Source: Lota lota (lineage: Eukaryota; Chordata; Actinopteri; Gadiformes; Lotidae). Taken from it: a stretch of 64,000 nt of DNA. Within the stretch, counting starts at the first letter, position 1. Each line of letters starts with the position of its first letter. The notes beneath the pieces were generated by a model. That model had not been told where the DNA came from and made no database searches. It saw only the letters and a program-made list of their open reading frames with translations. Shown in pieces: positions 54,559 to 64,000 of the stretch. A program made the translations under genes and the position numbers. The stretch lies in NCBI GenBank assembly GCA_026745465.1, contig JACYXH010000177.1, forward strand, positions 1,061,355 through 1,125,354, written 5' to 3'.

Positions 54559-56307
54559 ACAGCATATTTGTATTTGTGTCCTTCAATGTCCTGAAACACT
54601 AATTTGAATGAATATAATTTTATGCAAATGTTTTACAGTTTAAGACTGTAGGTAGGTGTTTGATGTGTTAATGGTTGTGTGTATTTGCTGAAAACAAAAT
54701 AACTCACTTAGATGGAGAGAAAAATGGTCATCCAGGGCAATTGGCAACAGCGTGCACTCTTATCACCACCAACAACACTCTCAGTATATAAATTAGAGAG
54801 AAACTCAGAGTTAATAACGGTGATTAAGAAAGGTAAAGAGATCATGTGTGATAGTAAGGTAAAGGTATAGGGGTGGGACTAAGATGTAGACAGCTGCCTT
54901 TTGACCTGCTGAATACCATTTGGGTTGAAAACACGGTGAGTCTACCCAGAATATCTGTCAAGCTGTGTTTGTGCTCTCTTACATATGCTGAGATATGCTA
55001 GTTTCTCCCTTTTTCTGAGATGGACTGTGCCAAATTCTGTCTCAACCAATAGTCTAAAGGGTATTAAAAAACATTGTTTTCCACTTTTTTAACTAAGCCG
55101 AGGGTACATCAACAGGCCTCAGAACGCAAAATCTGCACTCTTCTAGAAGATTCATCCAATCAACTTCACCTATTAACCGTGTCATTCACTCAAACGATGG
55201 ACGGACAACAATGTGCTTTCAAGAAGACAAACAATTCAGTCCTCAATTAAATGTTGGTGTGCGATCTTATCTTGTTCATCAAAGCAACAACACTCATATT
55301 TCCTTTTTTTGAATATATGAAAAAAGAATGATGATATTATTCCATTTAAGTAATGTTTCTGTGCTTAAGCTACGATCATATACTGGTAATAAATGCAGCT
55401 GAAATGTTTTGGTACACAACTAAAGTTACAAGCAAACGCTGCGTTGCATTGGAAATTAATGAAAAATTACATGCAGACCTGCAGTGCACCAACATAAGGC
55501 TACAGAGAAGAGAACTGTGACCGTGATAATTTCAACCTTTTTACAACTGTCACAAGTCACTGTGACACCTTGAATGGGAGGGCAATCTGATGCAGGACAC
55601 ACACACAAACTCACACTCTCACTCACTCGCTCTTACACACATACTGCATGTCTTGAGCAGTAAGGGAAACTATAACCTGGAGGTATATCAGCCATGGTAA
55701 AGCCCTACCAAACGATATAACTATAACCTACCATATTATTTTGTTGATGTGTAACAGCTAAGACAAAATCAGACCCCATAATATGTACATACATATACAC
55801 CACTAAACTAAATCCACAACTCCATTTTACCGGCCAGAATCATACTCTTGTCAAACATATTTGTGAAAAGACCTGGCTTCCCATGCTCCCCTTGCCAACT
55901 GAGCTGGCTTCGATATTATTCACCGTTCAACAGAGTTGCAGGATCTGATTGGCCAGTTGGGATGTACAGGGTCACTAAGGCACGCACACAGGGGGTAGAT
56001 GGACAGATGGAGAAAGGGACATGCACAGATGCATTGAGCTGTTACCTTTTTACCTCCCAGGGCAAAGAAGAGAAGAGATTTGTTTCTGTTGTGATAACTG
56101 GTCTGCTGGATTCCACGTGGCTGTATATATTTTCTGTTCACTGCTTTAAATCTAATAAGTGACTTTAAGACCAGGACAGGATCAATCCTATTCAATTGTA
56201 TTTAACTCTTACACTACATTGTTTTGAGTGGTATCCAGTTAAGACTTGTGTCCAATGTTGATGTGAGATCAGCAGAAAACCTTTAACCTCAAATCTTTGT
56301 CTATCCC

Positions 56308-56308
<1 letters not shown>
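53135..56308. other. Gene desert
   Basis: AT-rich unique DNA with no coding frame recognised. The block at about 54340-54500 is a candidate regulatory element. There are short simple repeats near 53840 (AAT/AAC). Confidence 0.45.
54531..54558. repeat. (GT)n microsatellite
   Basis: About 14 GT units. Confidence 0.97.

Positions 56309-56402
<94 letters not shown>
56309..56402. repeat. Compound (TG)n(AG)n microsatellite
   Basis: About 28 TG units joined directly to about 19 AG units. Confidence 0.98.
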
Positions 56403-56406
<4 letters not shown>

Positions 56407-57290
56407 GGAGAGAGGTTGTAACTCTCTATCTGAGGCTGCATTTTTCAAGGTACCCTCTGGTTTGTATAGTTTCAATATCAGATTACAGCCTTCATGAGTC
56501 CTGTATGCATTTGCATGCTGTGTTTGTGGCCAAACCACATCGCCTATATCGCCTGTATCAAAGGAAGTGTTTGCCAAGGTCTATCACTAAAACGGTGATG
56601 CCTATTGGGCACAGTACACAGCAGCTAGTTTGTGTACTCGACTGTAATGTCATTCTGAAAATCGGGATGACTTCAGAGGTTTGTCTCTAAAATACCATTC
56701 AGCAGTTTCTCTTTTGCAAAGAGCTTTGTCATTCTTTCTCTCACCAACATAGAGAGTGAGAGAGTCCTTCTGCTAGTGTGCCCTCTTGTTACATGAACGT
56801 AGTACACGCTAATCTCGGTGGTGACCAAATGCTCTGTGCAAGATGGCAACTCGGGTTGATCTGTTACGTATAATTTTTCTTAATGGATTTGGCTGGTTTA
56901 CTAAGACCCTTGGTTAATTGTTGACATTGTCTAAGTCAAGATGTAAATCAGCCATGATTTTTGTTCAACTCACTCCCTCTCGTGGTGGAAGCTCGTTCCG
57001 AAAGTGGGAAGTTGGCGAGCCGTTGACATCCATTGTATTCCAAACAAATGTTTACGGGCTCCATCGAACTGTGGATATTTTATTGCTTCGACCCACCGGT
57101 TGCAACGGACTGGCTCAGTGGTGAAAAAGTTAAATTTGTCGAGTTCTACGTACATTCATACAACTGGATCCGAGCACTTCAATTTGATTCAGAAGTGACT
57201 GCTTAGGATGTATTCTAATCAGTTAAAAAAAACAGCTGCGCTCGTCCTCCCTGCTACTCTTTCAGCATTTGGAGGGTACAGCAGGTGGGA
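56403..57290. other. Unassigned stretch before the DIRS element
   Basis: No gene recognised. The 57230-57290 part could already belong to the DIRS terminus. A short minus-strand frame at 56970-57155 has no clear family. Confidence 0.4.
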
Positions 57291-57291
57291 A

Positions 57292-57376
57292 ACTAGACGG
57301 CTACACCTACAATCATAGAACTAGAGTTATAATAACATAACTATCGTTCTATTTCATGTAGGCTACGCCGTCTAGG
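57292..57376. repeat. DIRS terminal inverted repeat (imperfect)
   Basis: Two arms of about 38 bp around a 6-nt centre. CTAGACGGCTACACCTACA on the left pairs imperfectly with TGTAGGCTACGCCGTCTAG on the right, and the inner parts (GAACTAGAGTTAT and ATAACTATCGTTC) also pair. Confidence 0.8.
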
Positions 57377-57923
57377 CTTCGCCTTATGGGCTAAGGTGAA
57401 GCTGCGAGTGGAGCCCGAAAAATGTACTCCTGCTGGACCCAAGTCAGAAAAATAAAGACCTAAGTCACAGGGCACATCAGACTCAAAAAGCCGAAGATGT
57501 GCAAAACACAACAGCTAATTAAGAAACCCTTAATTCTCTTAAGAACACGCAAAGCGATGATCAAGAGAATAGAGTGAGTCTGTAACTCTGACTCAACCCG
57601 TATTTCATAGAACCAAGATAAAAAGGGAAATGCAGAGCAACAAGGCCTCTCCTACGTCCGCTACCATGGGGGCGGAGCTAGGAAAGAAAAATCAAGCTAC
57701 CAATAGCAACGAGCAATAAGGCCCTTCACACAGCTGCTCCCAAGAGAGGCGGCAGGAGGAACCTGCTGGCAATGTTAAATGATTAGAAGACAGGATATTA
57801 AAACGCCGGTTACGCACCGTAATCAAAGCAATAATAACCGGTCACTCCTGAGCTCAGTGCCCACGCTAGAACACCACCGGGTGACAGCAGGGAGAGAGAA
57901 AAGAAGCTAAGCGAAGAGTGACG

Positions 57924-58886
57924 TCACGAGTGTAACAGCTCTGAGCGACAAACCAATATCCAATCCGTAGAAAGGGCCCCCGACTCCAGCACAGAGTGGC
58001 CGAGTGAGCCCCTGGACATGTCCAACATGTAAAAACGGATAAAAGGACCGGGGGACGACCATGATGCAGCCGCGCAAATGTCCTCCACCAAAACCCCTTT
58101 GAATAGGGCCGTCGAAGCGGACATCCCCTGTACAGAGTGAGCTCTAGCACCCAATGGTGACGCTAAGCCCTGCCGAGTGTCGGCTAAGCAGACACCCTCA
58201 CATATCCAGCGAGACAGACGCTGTTTTGAAAGAGTGTGGCCCTTGGCAGCGTCGCTATAACACACAAACAACTGTTGAGTGGAACGGAATGCCGCCGAGC
58301 GTTTAACGTACATTGCCAATGCCCGCACCGGGCACAGGAGATGCAACTCCGCCTCCGCCTCACTAGTATGAGGCGGGGGGTGAAAAGCCTTAGGCACAAT
58401 ATCCCTTGACCGAAAAGAGCTGATAATGTTCTTGGGAAAGAACGCAGGTTTGGGTCTAAGCAGCGCGAAGGAGCTGTCCTCGTTCAATAACAAGCAGCTC
58501 GGGCTGACAGACAGCGTGGCCAACTCACCGACATTTGGCAGAAACCAAAGCCAACAAGAGCGCCGTTTTAAAGGAAAGGACATCCAAAGGGACTTGAGAC
58601 AGAGGCTCGAAAGGGTCCTTGGATAAACCACGCAACACGGTGGGAAGATCCCAACGTGGTGTAAGCACACGAGAAACAGGTTTAATACATCTAACCCCAC
58701 GCAAGAATCTCTTGACCAGTGGGTGACTGAAAACCGGTTTTCCGTCATATCCTGCGTGGCCATCCGAAACGGCTGCCGCATAGACTTTGATAGTGGAGAA
58801 AGCCAAACCTTTCTCCAGCAAACACTGAAGGAACCCAACCACGTTTCCCACCTCACAGAGAGATGGGACAACGTAGTTGAGGTCAC
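57924..58886 (-). pseudogene. DIRS tyrosine recombinase region
   Basis: Family signature text is visible: LLCPVRALAMYV, then LGARAHSVQGMSAS (the H-x-x-R type box region), DICAAASWSSP and FIRFYMLDMS with the candidate nucleophilic Tyr. The known role in the family is integration of a circular DNA copy. Part of a fossil element. Confidence 0.85.
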
Positions 58887-59294
58887 ACTACGTAGAGAAA
58901 GCGCCCCACTTCGCCGCGTAAAGGGAGGAAGTGGAAGGCGCGTGAGTACTCTGAATAGTGTTGATAACTGCTGCTGGCAGACCTCTGCCTTGTAGAATCA
59001 ACCTCTCAGAAGCCAAACCAAGAACCGACCCGCCACATCGGGCGGCTGGTGCACCGTCCCGTGCGCCTGTGAAAGCACGTCCGGTCTGATCGGTACCGGC
59101 CACGGCTCCGTGCAAGAGAGCGCTGCTAGCTCTGGGAACCACAGAGCTGAGCGGTTCTCCGGGGCCACTAGAATGAGGGACAATCCCTCCTGCCTGACCC
59201 GCTCCAGGAGAGGATGGATCAGTTGAAGCGGCGGGAACGCATATAAGAGAGCCCGCGGCCACAGTGCATGTGCCATCCCCAACATGGGAATATT

Positions 59295-59870
59295 CTAAGG
59301 GCTCAGAGAGAACCACAGACTGCAGTGGGTGTTCTCTCTGGATGCAAAAAGGTCCACCTGAGCCATCCCAAACCTCTGCCAGATCAGTCTGACAATGTCG
59401 GGATGTAACCGCCACTCGTCTCGGCGGGGACCACCGTGAGACATGAGGTCCGCCCCAAAGTTCAGGGCGCCCGAGATATGCAGGGCTCTCAGGCTGAGCA
59501 AGTTCTGATGAGCCCACAGCCAGAGCTCGACTGCTGCTCGGTGGAGAGCAGCGGAGCGCACTCCCCCTTGTTTGTTTATGTAAGCCGCCGCTGACACGCT
59601 GTCTGTTCGGATCAGAACGTGGCGGCCATGCCCCAGGTGAGAGAAATGTACAAGCACTTTCCTCACCGTGGTGAGCTCCAGCACATTTATGTGTGGAGTG
59701 GGGAGCGTCAGCCACTCTCGCCGAGGAGGCGAGAGCGTTGCAGTGAACGTGACGGAGTCTAGGTAAAGCCCCAAATAGACTAGCCTGAGGCTGGGGAGTG
59801 GGGAGCTCTTCACCCAGTTGATGGCGAAACCCAACGAGGAGAGATGATTTATCACCGTCATGGCGTCTCT
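59295..59870 (-). pseudogene. DIRS RNase H region
   Basis: Recognised from HINVLELTTVRKVLVHF, VLIRTDSVSAAAYINKQGG and HISGALNFGADLMSHGG, the RNase H-like text that follows the polymerase in DIRS elements. Part of a fossil element. Confidence 0.85.
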
Positions 59871-60480
59871 TCCACTGAGTCGCTCAGAATCAGTAGGTCG
59901 TCGAGGTAAAAAATAACTCTCTTTCCTTGACGCCTGAGCGGCCCCAGCGCTGCCTCTACACACTTCGAGAAAGTGCGCGGGTTCAGGGAGTAACCGAACG
60001 GCAGGCACTGGTACTCGTACGCCACGCCCATAAAGGCGAAGCAGAGAAATTTCCTGTGAGCCTGGAGAATGCGGACGTGGAAGTAAGCATCCTTGAGATC
60101 CAGGGTTGTGAACCAGTCGCCCTCTCTCACACACCAGAGCAATGCTCTGGTGGTGAGCATCCTGAATTTCCTCGCGGCAACAAATTTGTTGAAGACGCGA
60201 AGATCCAGAATGGGTCTTATCTCCCCTGACTTCTTGGGAACCAGGAAGTAGCGGGAGTAAAACCCCAGGCATGACTCGAGGGGGGGACGGAAGAGACAGC
60301 CCCCTTCCCCAAGAGACGGGCCACCTCCGCTGCCAGAGTTGTGCTCGCCTCTGGGTCCTGCAGCCTTGTCTCCACCACCCCCATAAAGGGTGGGGGACGG
60401 TGCTTGAACTGTATGAAATGCATAGCTCTCGCCAACAAGCATGGCGCTCGGAGAGAGGGCGAGCATCCAGCTGAGGAACG
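59860..60480 (-). pseudogene. DIRS reverse transcriptase region
   Basis: Polymerase motifs are clear: SRYFLVPKKSGEIRPILDLR, FTTLDLKDAYFHV, LPFGYSLNPRTFSK and YLDDLLILS. The domain is cut near its start by the younger LTR element. Part of a fossil element. Confidence 0.9.
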
Positions 60481-60488
60481 CTGTCCAG

Positions 60489-60493
60489 GAAAG
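60489..60493. repeat. Target-site duplication, left copy (GAAAG)
   Basis: GAAAG directly before the 5' LTR, repeated at 63055-63059 directly after the 3' LTR. Confidence 0.93.
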
Positions 60494-61011
60494 TGTAACG
60501 TGACCCTCTTCGTTTCGGTCCATTTCCGCCATCTAGTGGCACCCAGCCTCTATTTCACTATGTGGTCCTTTGTTTATTCCCCGTCAATTAGCCACCACGT
60601 GCACTCCGCTCCCCACTCCTGCCAACAATCACCAATCACCCCCTCTGTACTTAAGCACTGGCTCCCCACAGAGCCAGTGCTAGTTCGTATGTTGTATTAC
60701 CTCTCATGGTAACTACGTCCGTGCCACTTCTTGTTTCGGGTCCCACTCCCGTTCTTGTTACGGGTTCCGCTCCCGTTCATGTTCCCGCTCTCGTTCCCGT
60801 TCCTGCTCCTAGTTCCTGCCTGCCTGCCTTCCTCGTTGCCGAACCTCGCCTGCCCGACCACCCACTGGACTACGTCTCTCTGACTGCCTACTGGACTACT
60901 CGCCTGCCTTGCCCTTGCTTGTACCTAACTTGGACAATAAATCCTTTTGTACCCGCACCCTGTTGGTTTCCCGTGTCTTGCGTTTGGGTCCTAAATCTCG
61001 TAACCGTAACA
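60494..61011 (+). repeat. 5' LTR, 518 bp
   Basis: Begins TGTAACGTGACC and ends CGTAACCGTAACA. It contains a CTGTACTTAAGCACTGG promoter-like stretch near 60646, a 7-bp hairpin (CTGGCTC/GAGCCAG) before 60679, and an AATAAA at 60936-60941. It differs from the 3' LTR at about two positions. Confidence 0.95.
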
Positions 61012-61012
61012 G

Positions 61013-61023
61013 TACGAACTAGC
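61013..61023 (+). other. Candidate self-priming site
   Basis: TACGAACTAGC is the exact reverse complement of GCTAGTTCGTA at 60679-60689 inside the LTR, downstream of the promoter-like stretch. Tf1/sushi elements are known to prime reverse transcription with their own 5' RNA end paired to such a site. No ordinary tRNA-primer complement (starting TGG) lies at the LTR border. Confidence 0.7.
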
Positions 61024-61027
61024 CAAG

Positions 61028-62524
61028 ATGGACCCAGCAGACAGGAGACCCTCGGCATGGATGCGGGGAATATTGGCTATCCTCGAGGATAATGGGCGCA
61101 ACCTCCGCTCGTCCTCGGTTTCCCTCTTGGCGCCAGCCCCGGCTGCAACCGCAGCACCATTTACTTCCATTCAAGAGAATGTGAAGTACATCGAGGGGCT
61201 TTTGGCGGCTCACATCGAGCGCGACCGTCGCTCGCCCTCGGCGTCTCTCTCTCTCTTCCCCGCTTCTCCGTCGCCTTCTTCACCTCAGACTTTTTTCCTC
61301 CCGGCGCCAACCCCCGCTGCAACTGCAGCCTTGTGGCCACCAACACCCGCTGCAGCCGCAGTCTCGTGGCCACCAGCTCCGCTGCAACTGCGGTCACCTA
61401 TTCCCAAGCCCCAGCGAACTCCTGGCCGCAAGCGCCGGCTACCAGTTCAGCTGGACTCCCCCGGGAAAAGGCCCAAGCCCCAGTTGCCTCCTAGCCTCAA
61501 GCCCCAGCAACAATTTCCTCCTGGCCCTGAGCCCCAGCGCCAGCCCCAGTTGCCTCCCAGCCTCAAGCTCCAGCAACAATTTCCTCCTGGCCTTGAGCCC
61601 CAGCGCCAGCCCCAGTTGCCTCCCAGTCTCAAGCCCCAGCAACAGCTGTCTCCTTGCCCTGAGCCCCAGCGCCAGCAGCAGTTGCCTCCTAGTCCCAAGC
61701 CCCAGCTGTATCCTGGCCCTGAGCTCCGGCGCCAGCAGCAGCTTCCTCCTGGCCCTGAGCTCCAGCGCCAGTTGTCTCCTAGTCCCAAGCTCCAGCTGTA
61801 TCCTGGCCCTGAGCGCCAGCAGCAGCTTCCTCCTGGCCCTGAGCTCCAGCGCCAGTTGTCTCCTAGTCCCAAGCTCCAGCTGTATCCTGGTCCTGAGCTC
61901 CAGCGCCAGCAGCAGCTTCCTCCTGGCCCTGAGCTCCAGCGCCAGTTGTCTCCAGGTCCCGAGTCCAAGTCCCGGTTGTCTCCAGGTCCCGAGTCCAAGC
62001 CCCAGTTGTCTCCTGGTCCCGAGTCCAAGCCCCAGTTGTCTCCTGGTCCCGAGTCCAAGCCCCAGTTGTCTCCTGGTACCGAGTCCCAGCCCCAGTTGTC
62101 TCCTGGTCCTAAGCCCCAGCAGCAGTTGTCTCCTGGCCCTGAGCCCCAGTGTCCTCCTGAGCCCCAGCAGCTGCCTCCTGGTTCCAAGCCCCAACGACCT
62201 CCTGGTAGCAAGCGCCGGCTACCGGTCCCACGGTTATCCGCCGTGAAAAAGCCCCAGTCCCCTAGGCCGCTGTCTCTTCCGGCTCCGTCACTTCCCCGGG
62301 TGATTGACAGCCTCCCGGCGTTCTCGGCCAGACGCCTACTGGATGTGCGTCGTCGCGGCCGACAAAACCAGTCTTCGGTAGGCTGGGAGGGCTACGGACC
62401 TGGGGAGCAAGCCTGTTTATTTTTTTTATTTTTTTTGGAGTCGCTTCCTGGACCCCTCCTTAACCCGGGATTCCCACCGCCAGCACCCTCCCCTGTCGTG
62501 CGTACGCCTGGAGGCGTCCGTTGA
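61028..62524 (+). CDS. Single repetitive frame of the LTR element
   Basis: A 498-residue open frame starting MDPADRRPSAWMRGI, 16 bp after the 5' LTR. The first 100 residues are non-repetitive and in the position of gag. Roughly residues 150-400 are Pro/Gln/Ser/Leu-rich tandem units, such as QLSPGPESKP (10 residues) and longer QLPPSLKPQQQFPPGPEPQ types. A basic segment follows (RRLLDVRRRGRQN). No nucleocapsid zinc knuckle, protease or polymerase was recognised. The function is unknown. The repeats could also give apparent frames on the opposite strand, which are ignored. Confidence 0.6.
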   Translation: MDPADRRPSAWMRGILAILEDNGRNLRSSSVSLLAPAPAATAAPFTSIQENVKYIEGLLAAHIERDRRSPSASLSLFPASPSPSSPQTFFLPAPTPAATAALWPPTPAAAAVSWPPAPLQLRSPIPKPQRTPGRKRRLPVQLDSPGKRPKPQLPPSLKPQQQFPPGPEPQRQPQLPPSLKLQQQFPPGLEPQRQPQLPPSLKPQQQLSPCPEPQRQQQLPPSPKPQLYPGPELRRQQQLPPGPELQRQLSPSPKLQLYPGPERQQQLPPGPELQRQLSPSPKLQLYPGPELQRQQQLPPGPELQRQLSPGPESKSRLSPGPESKPQLSPGPESKPQLSPGPESKPQLSPGTESQPQLSPGPKPQQQLSPGPEPQCPPEPQQLPPGSKPQRPPGSKRRLPVPRLSAVKKPQSPRPLSLPAPSLPRVIDSLPAFSARRLLDVRRRGRQNQSSVGWEGYGPGEQACLFFLFFLESLPGPLLNPGFPPPAPSPVVRTPGGVR

Positions 62525-62533
62525 GGGGGGGGG
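62523..62533 (+). other. Polypurine tract
   Basis: GAGGGGGGGGG just before TAC and the 3' LTR, the expected site of plus-strand priming. Confidence 0.8.
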
Positions 62534-62536
62534 TAC

Positions 62537-63054
62537 TGTAACGTGACCCTCTTCGTTTCGGTCCATTTCCGCCATCTAGTGGCACCCAGCCTCTATTTCA
62601 CTATGTGCTCCTTTGTTTATTCCCCGTCAATTAGCCACCACGTGCACTCCACTCCCCACTCCTGCCAACAATCACCAATCACCCCCTCTGTACTTAAGCA
62701 CTGGCTCCCCACAGAGCCAGTGCTAGTTCGTATGTTGTATTACCTCTCATGGTAACTACGTCCGTGCCACTTCTTGTTTCGGGTCCCACTCCCGTTCTTG
62801 TTACGGGTTCCGCTCCCGTTCATGTTCCCGCTCTCGTTCCCGTTCCTGCTCCTAGTTCCTGCCTGCCTGCCTTCCTCGTTGCCGAACCTCGCCTGCCCGA
62901 CCACCCACTGGACTACGTCTCTCTGACTGCCTACTGGACTACTCGCCTGCCTTGCCCTTGCTTGTACCTAACTTGGACAATAAATCCTTTTGTACCCGCA
63001 CCCTGTTGGTTTCCCGTGTCTTGCGTTTGGGTCCTAAATCTCGTAACCGTAACA
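62537..63054 (+). repeat. 3' LTR, 518 bp
   Basis: Same length as the 5' LTR and nearly identical. It is followed by the GAAAG duplication at 63055-63059. Confidence 0.95.
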
Positions 63055-63059
63055 GAAAG
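63055..63059. repeat. Target-site duplication, right copy (GAAAG)
   Basis: Matches 60489-60493. Confidence 0.93.
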
Positions 63060-63489
63060 AGCTGTATTCCTCTGCCCCTACCGCCTTCACATTGCATGTG
63101 AACCAAGGGGGGGTGTATCTCGAAAGGGAGGGACCCCCTGCGAGCAGGAAACCCGCTGCAGTAGGCAAACCCACAGCGAGCGAGCTGCGGGCTGCTCGCT
63201 CACCGTGCTCACGACGCACAGCTCCATCATCTCCCCACAGTCAACAGACTGTAGAGAGGAGGTAGAGGAGAAAAAGTCGGGGTCTGGAAAACTGTAACAC
63301 GAGGGCCGCGTAGACGGCCTCGTGCGACTAGTCTTCAACCCGCTCATGAAGCGCACGGGGACGCCGCATAGAAGCGGACAACCCCCGGGCTATACTACAC
63401 TGTCTAGCCGCCACCCTACAGCCACCAAGCTGAGAGGGAGGGAGAGGCTTAGGGGAAGAGGAATGCACGACAGGCGCAGGGCACGGTCG

Positions 63490-63980
63490 GCTTAAAGGAC
63501 ATAGCTCTTTAAAGATGTACTGCCGTTCGGTCGAACGGACTTTCGAATCCTTGTGGGGGAAGGAAAAAGGCGCTGGCCGGTCCCACGTGGGCGCCAGCTT
63601 CCGTAGTTTCTGCCCCTTCGCTGCCTGGCGCTGCCTGGCGCTGCCTGGCGCTGCTGCGGCGGCGGCGGCGACCTCGGCGCTGGAGGCGGCGTCCTGGCCC
63701 GTTGACCATGTGGGCGACCCCGCTTCCTGCTGGTCCGACTGCTCCCGCTGGCCTTGTAGGAGGAGCCCGTGAGAATTGGTCCGAACTGGGAATGATTCTC
63801 ACGGACGGACTGTAGGTGGGCGAGAACCTCCGCGAACCGAGGTCCAAAAGGCCCGTCCGCTGCTAATGGACCCTGGATAAGGCCCGCCCTTTCTCTGTCA
63901 GGAACAGAGGTGAAGGACAGCCACATGGCCCGATGACCCATAGTCGCCCACGCTATCTGACGTCCAGCAGTAACCGCCAC
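63490..63980 (-). pseudogene. DIRS gag-like region
   Basis: Text such as MGHRAMWLSFTSVPDRERA, LIQGPLAADGPFGPRFAEVL and LRSVRENHSQFGPIL-like sequence is typical of the first frame of fish DIRS elements. A Pro/Arg/Gln-rich tail follows. It includes a three-copy 10-bp DNA repeat (CGCTGCCTGG on the plus strand, about 63619-63650). The region continues beyond the window. Confidence 0.75.
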
Positions 63981-64000
63981 CGGCTGGCACAGCTGGAGGT

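Larger units (their letters stand above)
60494..63054 (+). mobile_element. Young non-autonomous LTR retroelement (Ty3/gypsy-like)
   Basis: 2561 bp inserted in the DIRS reverse transcriptase region, in opposite orientation. It has matching 518-bp LTRs with TG...CA ends, a 5-bp duplication, a self-primer-like site after the 5' LTR and a G-rich purine tract before the 3' LTR. The interior has one long repetitive open frame and no visible polymerase, protease or integrase. Structurally it looks whole for a non-autonomous type. The near-identity of the LTRs means a recent insertion. Family placement near the sushi/Tf1 chromoviruses is inferred from the priming site. Confidence 0.93.
57290..64000 (-). 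mobile_element. DIRS-type tyrosine-recombinase retroelement, fossil
   Basis: On the minus strand the order of parts is gag-like (right), reverse transcriptase, RNase H, tyrosine recombinase (left), followed by an inverted-repeat terminus at 57292-57376. This is the arrangement of DIRS elements, which integrate by a tyrosine recombinase rather than a DDE integrase. The element runs off the right end of the window. It looks broken, with about three or four interruptions visible, plus the insertion of a younger LTR element (60494-63054). It is older than that insertion. The left boundary is approximate (57230-57290). Confidence 0.88.

Noticed and set aside
56970-57155. Short minus-strand frame considered as a THAP-like domain remnant
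   Set aside because: The C2CH cysteine/histidine spacing is absent.
58888-59715. 275-residue minus-strand frame in the DIRS element
   Set aside because: No family text in this frame over most of its length; it overlaps the RNase H region, which is recognised in another frame.
61439-62246. Long opposite-strand and alternate-frame reading frames over the LTR element interior
   Set aside because: Produced by the tandem repeat; the plus-strand frame starting just after the 5' LTR is the structurally expected one.

Overview
This is vertebrate nuclear DNA, almost certainly from a ray-finned (teleost) fish. The evidence is a three-exon cerebellin gene with short exons and long introns, a Tc1 transposon of the fish type, a DIRS retroelement of the kind common in fish, and very dense CA/GT, GA/TC and poly-G/poly-C microsatellites. 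The extreme microsatellite density recalls gadiform (cod-like) genomes, but that placement is inference. Only one host protein-coding gene is convincingly present.

Layout. Positions 1-2800 hold old tandem repeats (a diverged array with a unit near 155 bp, then a compound array). A degenerate Tc1 element lies at 2811-4034 on the minus strand. From 4.1 to 13.6 kb there is AT-rich intergenic sequence with an inverted-repeat pair, a perfect 38-bp palindrome and several microsatellites. The cerebellin-1 gene (cbln1) is on the plus strand: a CpG-rich promoter/5'UTR ending at 14360, coding exons at 14361-14618, 15573-15692 and 23341-23538, and a probable 3'UTR reaching a poly(A) signal at 26037. The predicted secreted protein has 191 residues and is complete. 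From 26 to 57 kb there is a gene desert with microsatellites, short segmental duplications, three small non-autonomous inverted-repeat elements (40.1, 48.1 and 49.2 kb) and unique stretches that may be conserved regulatory DNA.

The right end, from about 57.3 kb to the window edge, is a degenerate DIRS-type (tyrosine-recombinase) retroelement on the minus strand. It is split by a much younger LTR retroelement at 60494-63054 on the plus strand. The younger element has 518-bp LTRs that are nearly identical, a 5-bp GAAAG target duplication, a purine tract, and an 11-nt site just after the 5' LTR that is complementary to a segment inside the LTR. That last feature fits the self-priming known from Tf1/sushi chromoviruses. 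Its interior carries one long proline/glutamine-rich repetitive frame and no recognisable polymerase, so it looks non-autonomous.

How the parts relate: cbln1 is the only functional unit. It encodes a secreted C1q-family synaptic organiser, and the surrounding desert may hold its enhancers. Everything else recognisable is repeat or mobile DNA. No tRNA, rRNA, CRISPR or second host gene was found.
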